A program made the position numbers and the translations under genes. Positions 59,525 through 64,000 of a stretch of 64,000 bases of DNA are shown in pieces. The notes below the pieces were generated by a model that had not been told where the DNA came from, did no database searches, and saw nothing but the letters and a program-made list of their open reading frames with translations. The first letter of the stretch is position 1. Each line of letters starts with the position of its first letter. Origin of the DNA: Limnochordaceae bacterium (lineage in GTDB: Bacteria; Bacillota; Limnochordia; Limnochordales; Geochordaceae); the NCBI GenBank assembly GCA_014896295.1, contig JADBKR010000008.1, positions 682,001 through 746,000 of the forward strand, read 5' to 3'.

Positions 59525-60544
59525 CTACCGGCCGCCCACCTCCAGGACCAGCGCTCCCTCGACCTGCGCTCGGGAGAGGCGCTGCAGCGCTTCGTTGGCC
59601 CGCTCGAACGCCACCGCCTCGGCGTGCACCTGCAGCGGGATCCGGCCGGCCAGGGCCATCCACTCCGCAGCGTCCCGGCGGGTCGCGTTGGCGACGCTCA
59701 CGATGCGCCGTTCCCAGTAGAGGCGGTCGTAGGCGAAGGACGGGATGGCGTCCATGTGAACGGCGTTGATGGCGAGCGTTCCCCCGCGCCGCAGCACGCC
59801 CAGCGCCGCCGGTACGAGGCTGCCGGCCGGAGCGAAGGTGATGGCGGCGTCGGCCAAGAACGGCGGCGCCTGCCCGGCCTCCCCGGCCCAGACCGCTCCC
59901 AGTTGCAGCGCCATCCGGCGGTGGGCCTCCTGCCGCGAGAAGACCAGCACCTCACAGCCCCACGCGGTGGCGACCTGCAGCGTCAGGTGGGCCGAGGCGC
60001 CGAAGCCGAACAGGGCCAGGCGCTGCCCGGGCCGGACGCCCGCCACCCGTAGCGACCGGTAGCCGATGATGCCCGCGCACAGCAGGGGCGCCGCCTCGAT
60101 GTCCGGGTAACGGCCGGGCAGCACGACGAGGTTTTCCGCCGGTGCCACCACGTACTCGGCATATCCCCCGTCGACGTGATAGCCGGTGAACCGCGGCGCC
60201 TCGCAGAGGTTTTCCTCGCCCCGCAAGCAGTACTCGCAGTGCCCGCACGCCTGGTACAGCCACGGAAGCCCGGCCCGCCCCCCGGGCACGACCCCTGCCG
60301 GCAGGCGCGCCTCGCTGCCGGGCCCGAGCGCGTCCACGTAGCCGACGATCTGGTGCCCGGGCACGACGGGAAGCGTGGCGGGCGGCAGATCGCCTTCCAC
60401 GACGTGGAGGTCGGTGTGGCAGACGCCGCACGTCGCGACCCGCAAGCGCACCTCGCCCGGGCCCGGCTGGGGGATGCTCCGCTGTCGCAGCTGCAGGGGA
60501 TGACCGCTCACCGGCCCCTGCCGCTCCAGCACCCACGCCTTCAT
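59525..60544 (-). CDS. Zinc-dependent alcohol dehydrogenase
   Basis: A 339-residue medium-chain dehydrogenase of the AdhA type. Catalytic zinc ligands are in CGVCHTDLHVVEGD and GHQIVG. The structural zinc site is ACGHCEYCLRGEENLC. The NAD(P)-binding turn is FGFGASAHLTLQVA, with a GxGxxA-like pattern. It is divergent from the sugar symporter with about 95 bp between them. The physiological alcohol is unknown. Confidence 0.92.
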   Translation of the reverse strand: MKAWVLERQGPVSGHPLQLRQRSIPQPGPGEVRLRVATCGVCHTDLHVVEGDLPPATLPVVPGHQIVGYVDALGPGSEARLPAGVVPGGRAGLPWLYQACGHCEYCLRGEENLCEAPRFTGYHVDGGYAEYVVAPAENLVVLPGRYPDIEAAPLLCAGIIGYRSLRVAGVRPGQRLALFGFGASAHLTLQVATAWGCEVLVFSRQEAHRRMALQLGAVWAGEAGQAPPFLADAAITFAPAGSLVPAALGVLRRGGTLAINAVHMDAIPSFAYDRLYWERRIVSVANATRRDAAEWMALAGRIPLQVHAEAVAFERANEALQRLSRAQVEGALVLEVGGR

Positions 60545-60640
60545 GGGACCCCTCCTTCCCTGCCTGCTACGCCTCTTCCAGAAACCAGGGAATTCCCGGG
60601 GGTCGGGCGAAGCTCCGTACCGACGGGAGGCGGTGCCCCT

Positions 60641-61987
60641 TTGTCGACGTCACACAAGCTAGCGTACAGCATCGGTTCGCTCGGCGCCTCGTTACCGTAC
60701 CAGGTGATGACCGCGTACATCGTCTTCTACTACGTAGACGTCCTCAAGGTTTCCCCCGTCACCGTCGCGACGGCGATGTTCCTGTGGAGCTGGTGGAACG
60801 CCTTCAACGACCCCCTGCTCGGCTTCCTGTCGGACCGTACCCGTACCCGCTGGGGAAGGCGCATCCCGTACATCGCCGCAGGCTGGCTGCCGTTCGTCGT
60901 GGCGTTCTATTTGCTCTGGGCGCCCCCCGAAGCCGTGCTCGCAGCGGGCAACATGGCGGTCTTCTGGTACTTCTTCGGCGTCATGTGCTTGTTCGACTTC
61001 CTCTATACCATGGTGGTGCTCAACTGGACGGCCCTGTTCCCGGAGATGTTCCCCCGATTGGAGGAGCGCTCGTCGGTTTCGGCCATGCGCCAGGCCTTCA
61101 CCTTGCTCGGCCTGGTGGGCGTGGCCGTGGCGTCCACCCTGGCCGGGAGCATCGGGTGGGATCGGATGGGGCTATTGTTCGGGGTCATCGGAGGCCTCGC
61201 CCTGGCCACCTCCCTGCTGGGGGCCCGAGAGGATCCCCGTTACGCCCAGGCGCAGTCGCTGCCGCTGCTCGAGGCCTTGCGGAGCACCCTGGTCAACCGC
61301 TCCTTCGTCACCTTCGCCCTGGTCAGCTTTTCCGTACAGCTCACCTTCAGCCTGATCATGGCGGCGGTACCCTTCTACACCAAGTACGTGCTGGGGTTGC
61401 CCCCGTTGGGCAACACCCTGGTACTGCTCAGCACGTTCGTGGTCATCGCCGTCGCGCTCCCGCTCTGGGCGCGCAGGACGGTCGCGGTGGGGCCGCGGCG
61501 TACGATGATCGAGGGGGTGACCCTCTACCTGATCACGCTGGGCGGGTTCTGGTTCGCCTCCGACCTGGCGACCGGGATCGCCGCGGGCGCCCTCGTGGGC
61601 ACCGGCATCGCGGCGGCCATGCTGCTCCTGGACGTCCTCATCGCGGACGTCATCGACGAGGACGAGCTGCGCACCGGGCAGCGGCGCGAGGGCATGTACT
61701 TCGGGATGCACGCCCTCATCCTGCGCCTCAACGGTACCGCCCAGGCGGCCATCCTCGGCCTCGTGCTGGCGCGCTCGGGTTACGACGCGACGCTGGCCGT
61801 CCAGCCGCCGTCGGCCATCCTGGGCTTCAAGCTCCTGGTCACGGCGGTGCCGGCGGCGATCCTCTTGGTCACCCTCTTCTTCCTGCAACTGTACCCCCTG
61901 CACGGCGAGCGGCTGCGCCGGGTGCGGGAGCAACTCGAGCGGCGGCGCCCGGGTACCCCGTCCCCTGAGGCCACGCCGTCGGCCTGA
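60641..61987 (+). CDS. GPH-family glycoside/pentoside/hexuronide:cation symporter
   Basis: A 448-residue MelB-like transporter with about 12 helices. The family signature follows TM2: NAFNDPLLGFLSDRTRTRWGRRIPYI. The central region has LFPEMFPRLEERSSVSAMRQ. A second signature region is DVLIADVIDEDELRTGQRREGMYFG. TTG 60641 has GGGAGG 10 nt upstream and precedes HKLAYSIGSLGASLPYQ. The sugar substrate cannot be read from sequence; supply of the GH1 enzyme is a reasonable guess. Confidence 0.9.
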   Translation: MSTSHKLAYSIGSLGASLPYQVMTAYIVFYYVDVLKVSPVTVATAMFLWSWWNAFNDPLLGFLSDRTRTRWGRRIPYIAAGWLPFVVAFYLLWAPPEAVLAAGNMAVFWYFFGVMCLFDFLYTMVVLNWTALFPEMFPRLEERSSVSAMRQAFTLLGLVGVAVASTLAGSIGWDRMGLLFGVIGGLALATSLLGAREDPRYAQAQSLPLLEALRSTLVNRSFVTFALVSFSVQLTFSLIMAAVPFYTKYVLGLPPLGNTLVLLSTFVVIAVALPLWARRTVAVGPRRTMIEGVTLYLITLGGFWFASDLATGIAAGALVGTGIAAAMLLLDVLIADVIDEDELRTGQRREGMYFGMHALILRLNGTAQAAILGLVLARSGYDATLAVQPPSAILGFKLLVTAVPAAILLVTLFFLQLYPLHGERLRRVREQLERRRPGTPSPEATPSA

Positions 61988-61992
61988 CGGGC

Positions 61993-62640
61993 ATGGGGCT
62001 GTACCTCACGCCACGGCGGCCCGTGCGGGGCCGGGGGCTACCCCGCCGGGCATGGTGGGTGGCCGTCCTGATAGCCCTTCTCGTCGCCGGCGTGACGCTC
62101 TGGCGCACGTATCCCCTGGTGCTGGCCGGGATGGCGCGGTACCTCGTCGTGGACGACGGGCCCGCCCCTTCGGACGCCATCATCGTCCTGGGAGGCGACT
62201 GGAAGGGCCGGATCCAGAAGGGCATCGAGCTCTATCGAGAGGGGTACGCGCCTCTGCTGGTGGTGACGGGAGGGCTCCTGGTGGCTCCGGACCGGACCCA
62301 GGCCGACTACCTGGCCGAAGTGGCGGAGCGCTCCGGGGTGCCGGCGCAGGCCATCGTCAAGGAGCCCCGCTCCGACAGCACCTACCAGGACGCCGCCCTC
62401 ACCCTGGAGCTAGCCAGGGAGCACGGGTGGCGGCGGGTGCTGGTGGTCACGTCAGACTGGCACTCGCGCCGGGCGGCCACGATCTTCCGCAAGCTGTACG
62501 GCCCCTCCGGGATCGAGGTGCGAAGCGTACCCAGCCCTGAGTGGCGGTTCGAGACGAGCCGCTGGTGGGAGTATCCCGACGGGGGCGAGACGATCGTGAT
62601 CGAGTGGGTGCGGCTCGTCTGGTACGCCCTGCGGTTTTGA
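61993..62640 (+). CDS. DUF218 / YdcF-like membrane-anchored protein
   Basis: A 215-residue protein with one N-terminal helix (AWWVAVLIALLVAGVTLW) and a DUF218 domain (DAIIVLGGDWKGRIQKGIELYREGYAPLLVVTGG, SDSTYQDAALTLELARE, VLVVTSDWHSRRAATIFRK). Relatives include SanA and ElyC, linked to envelope polysaccharide or peptidoglycan steps. It follows the symporter after 5 bp. Confidence 0.9.
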   Translation: MGLYLTPRRPVRGRGLPRRAWWVAVLIALLVAGVTLWRTYPLVLAGMARYLVVDDGPAPSDAIIVLGGDWKGRIQKGIELYREGYAPLLVVTGGLLVAPDRTQADYLAEVAERSGVPAQAIVKEPRSDSTYQDAALTLELAREHGWRRVLVVTSDWHSRRAATIFRKLYGPSGIEVRSVPSPEWRFETSRWWEYPDGGETIVIEWVRLVWYALRF

Positions 62641-62667
62641 GGGACGGCTGGCTCCGGGCGCCTACCA

Positions 62668-63411
62668 TCAGCGCCGCCACAGCCAGAGGAAGAGCAAGGC
62701 AAACGCGACGCTGTTGGCGATCTCGACCACGCCGGCGACGACGGGACGCACCTTGCGCCCGAGCGGAGTCGCCCACGCCCGCAGGGCGCTCGGCACATAA
62801 GCGACGCCCACCTCGGGCACGCCGAGCGCCGCCGGCACCGCCAGGAGCGCGAGGTGCGCGCCGTTGGAGAGCCACTTGTAGCGCACATCGCCGCGCTCCC
62901 GGAAAAGGGTCTTGACGTGAAACGCCGTGCCGAGGAAGAAGGCGAAGGTCAACGTCCACAGCATCCAGGCCGTCCGGTCGAGCGTCCCGGCGCCCGCGAG
63001 GTAGGAGATGGGGCCCCAGAGTTGCAACCCTCCGATGGCGAGCGCGTCGCTCACCAGCATGCGCTCCCGCTGCAGCCGCACCAGCGCCCACTGCGCGGCG
63101 AGCAAGGCTGCGGCGGCTCCCCCGAACAGCATGAGCACGGGCCACCGCCAGACCGGGTATCCCATCAGCAAGACGCCAAGGCCCGCCAACCCTCCGGCCC
63201 ATGTCGACAGGCGCGCCCTGTGCCGGCCGCCGCGAGCCGCCTCCAGCAAGGCTGAGGAGCCCAGGTGAAAAGCCAGGGCCGCGACGAGCAACAGGAGGTG
63301 CACCCACGTGAAGCGGCTCAGCGCGGCCCCGAGCGCCAGCGGGACCAGCCACATGAACCACACGCCGTGCTCCCTGGGCAGCACGGCCCGTAACGCTTCC
63401 CGCACCGCCAC
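62668..63411 (-). CDS. YwiC-like membrane protein
   Basis: A 247-residue membrane protein with about seven helices. The N-terminal PREHGVWFMWLVPLALGA is the YwiC-family motif. Further signatures are HLGSSALLEAARGG, GAFHVKTLFRERG-like sequence and a conserved central loop. The molecular function of the family is unknown. It overlaps nothing and lies 21 bp before the TPR gene on the same strand. Confidence 0.85.
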   Translation of the reverse strand: MAVREALRAVLPREHGVWFMWLVPLALGAALSRFTWVHLLLLVAALAFHLGSSALLEAARGGRHRARLSTWAGGLAGLGVLLMGYPVWRWPVLMLFGGAAAALLAAQWALVRLQRERMLVSDALAIGGLQLWGPISYLAGAGTLDRTAWMLWTLTFAFFLGTAFHVKTLFRERGDVRYKWLSNGAHLALLAVPAALGVPEVGVAYVPSALRAWATPLGRKVRPVVAGVVEIANSVAFALLFLWLWRR

Positions 63412-63432
63412 CGCCGCTCTGATGCCCCCACC

Positions 63433-64000
63433 TCAGGCCCTGCCGGCGGGCAGTGATCCGACATCCTCGCCGAGCTCCCGGAGGCGCTTGCGGGCCTTTT
63501 CCCTGGAAGCCTCGTCGTTACGCGGGTCCTTGCCTTCCATGGTGAGGACCTCCCGGTAGGTGCGCACCGCGCGCTCCCGGTCTCCTACCGCCTCGTACGC
63601 CTCCGCCAGGCCCAACCGGTACAACACGTCGTTGGGCGCGTATCGGACCGCCTGCTCCGCGTGGGTCACGGCCTTTTTCTTGTCGCCCACCGAGAGAGGC
63701 CAACCCGGCACCACCCGGTAGAGCGTCCCGAGGACATAATGGGCTCCGGCATGCCGAGGATCAAGGTCGAGGGTCGTCTCCATCTCCCGCACCACGTCGC
63801 CCACCATGAACAGGCTGGCCAGGATCCCGCGCTCCTCGCCGGCCCGGGCGATCAACACCCCGTGCCAGTAGTGGCCGTCCACCCCTCTCGGATCGAGGTC
63901 GACGGCCCGCCTGGCCAGATCCCGCCCCTCTTCCAGGACCGCCCGCTTCTCGGCCTTGGGCAGCCACTCGGCCAGCTGCCACGCGGCTCGCCCTGCCTTC
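63433..64000 (-). CDS. TPR-repeat protein (5' end outside window)
   Basis: The frame is open to the right edge, so at least 188 residues are encoded and the start is outside. Repeats typical of TPR are seen (GRDLARRAVDLDPRGVDGHYWHGVLIAR, ETTLDLDPRHAGAHYVLGTLYRV, HAEQAVRYAPNDVLYRLGLAEAYEAVGDRERAVRTYREVL). The segment LASLFMVGDVVREMETTLDLDP recalls regulators of microtubule/outer-membrane-linked TPR families. Function unknown. Confidence 0.75.
   Translation of the reverse strand, partial: KAGRAAWQLAEWLPKAEKRAVLEEGRDLARRAVDLDPRGVDGHYWHGVLIARAGEERGILASLFMVGDVVREMETTLDLDPRHAGAHYVLGTLYRVVPGWPLSVGDKKKAVTHAEQAVRYAPNDVLYRLGLAEAYEAVGDRERAVRTYREVLTMEGKDPRNDEASREKARKRLRELGEDVGSLPAGRA

Overview
This is a very GC-rich bacterial chromosome segment (about 70% G+C by eye) with about 62 protein genes. 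It has no rRNA, tRNA or CRISPR array that I could recognise. Many genes overlap at ATGA or GTGA junctions, and GTG and TTG starts are common.

Several features point to a diderm (double-membrane) Firmicutes-like organism. The window encodes a YwiC-like protein and a YtrA/YtrBC-like GntR-ABC operon. It also encodes a LolA-like protein and several predicted secreted beta-barrels, one ending in a C-terminal Phe. Two ABC substrate-binding proteins, PstS and BtuF, have cleavable signals without a lipobox Cys. Together with the GC content this fits Limnochordia, but that placement is an inference and no marker gene was tested.

Layout. (1) 1-5.7 kb, minus strand: a phosphate-uptake operon (divergent PstB-like ATPase, an EAL-CBS-GGDEF c-di-GMP protein, PstS, PstC, PstA), then an unknown partial gene. 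(2) 5.8-8.35 kb: a lower-GC island with a zinc-ribbon DNA methylase and a broken coupled partner. (3) 8.4-16 kb: an RNA m5C methyltransferase, an unknown membrane protein, a FetAB-like exporter, a TauE/SafE permease, an orphan DNA methyltransferase and a barrel protein. (4) 16-19 kb: thiL, then a TPP riboswitch controlling a fused permease-ATPase. (5) 19-29.2 kb, minus strand: a DUF255 thioredoxin-like protein, a two-component system, and an envelope operon (TPR protein, ABC ATPase, FtsX-type permease, LolA-like protein, two barrels). (6) 29.3-33.8 kb: a GntR-controlled ABC operon with a tandem palindromic operator, then an ECF sigma/anti-sigma pair. (7) 34-43 kb: Nudix, lipA, a large phosphodiester glycosidase, UspA, an Nramp transporter with a MntR/DtxR-like box, an MFS exporter and an MBL hydrolase. 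(8) 43.1-45.6 kb: a C39 peptidase, a secreted barrel-like protein, a small Gly/Ala-rich protein with a bacteriocin-like leader, and a small membrane protein. (9) 45.8-52 kb: plsY, a cobalamin riboswitch with btuFCD, and cydAB. (10) 52-64 kb: fba, GH1 beta-glucosidase, acs, a NifX-like protein, an amidase, alcohol dehydrogenase, a GPH sugar symporter, DUF218, YwiC-like and TPR genes.

An important caveat for the reader: about eleven genes are interrupted by single-base frameshifts although the protein sequence on both sides is intact. This looks more like base-calling indels than real gene decay, so the affected genes are given as whole loci with the shift positions noted.
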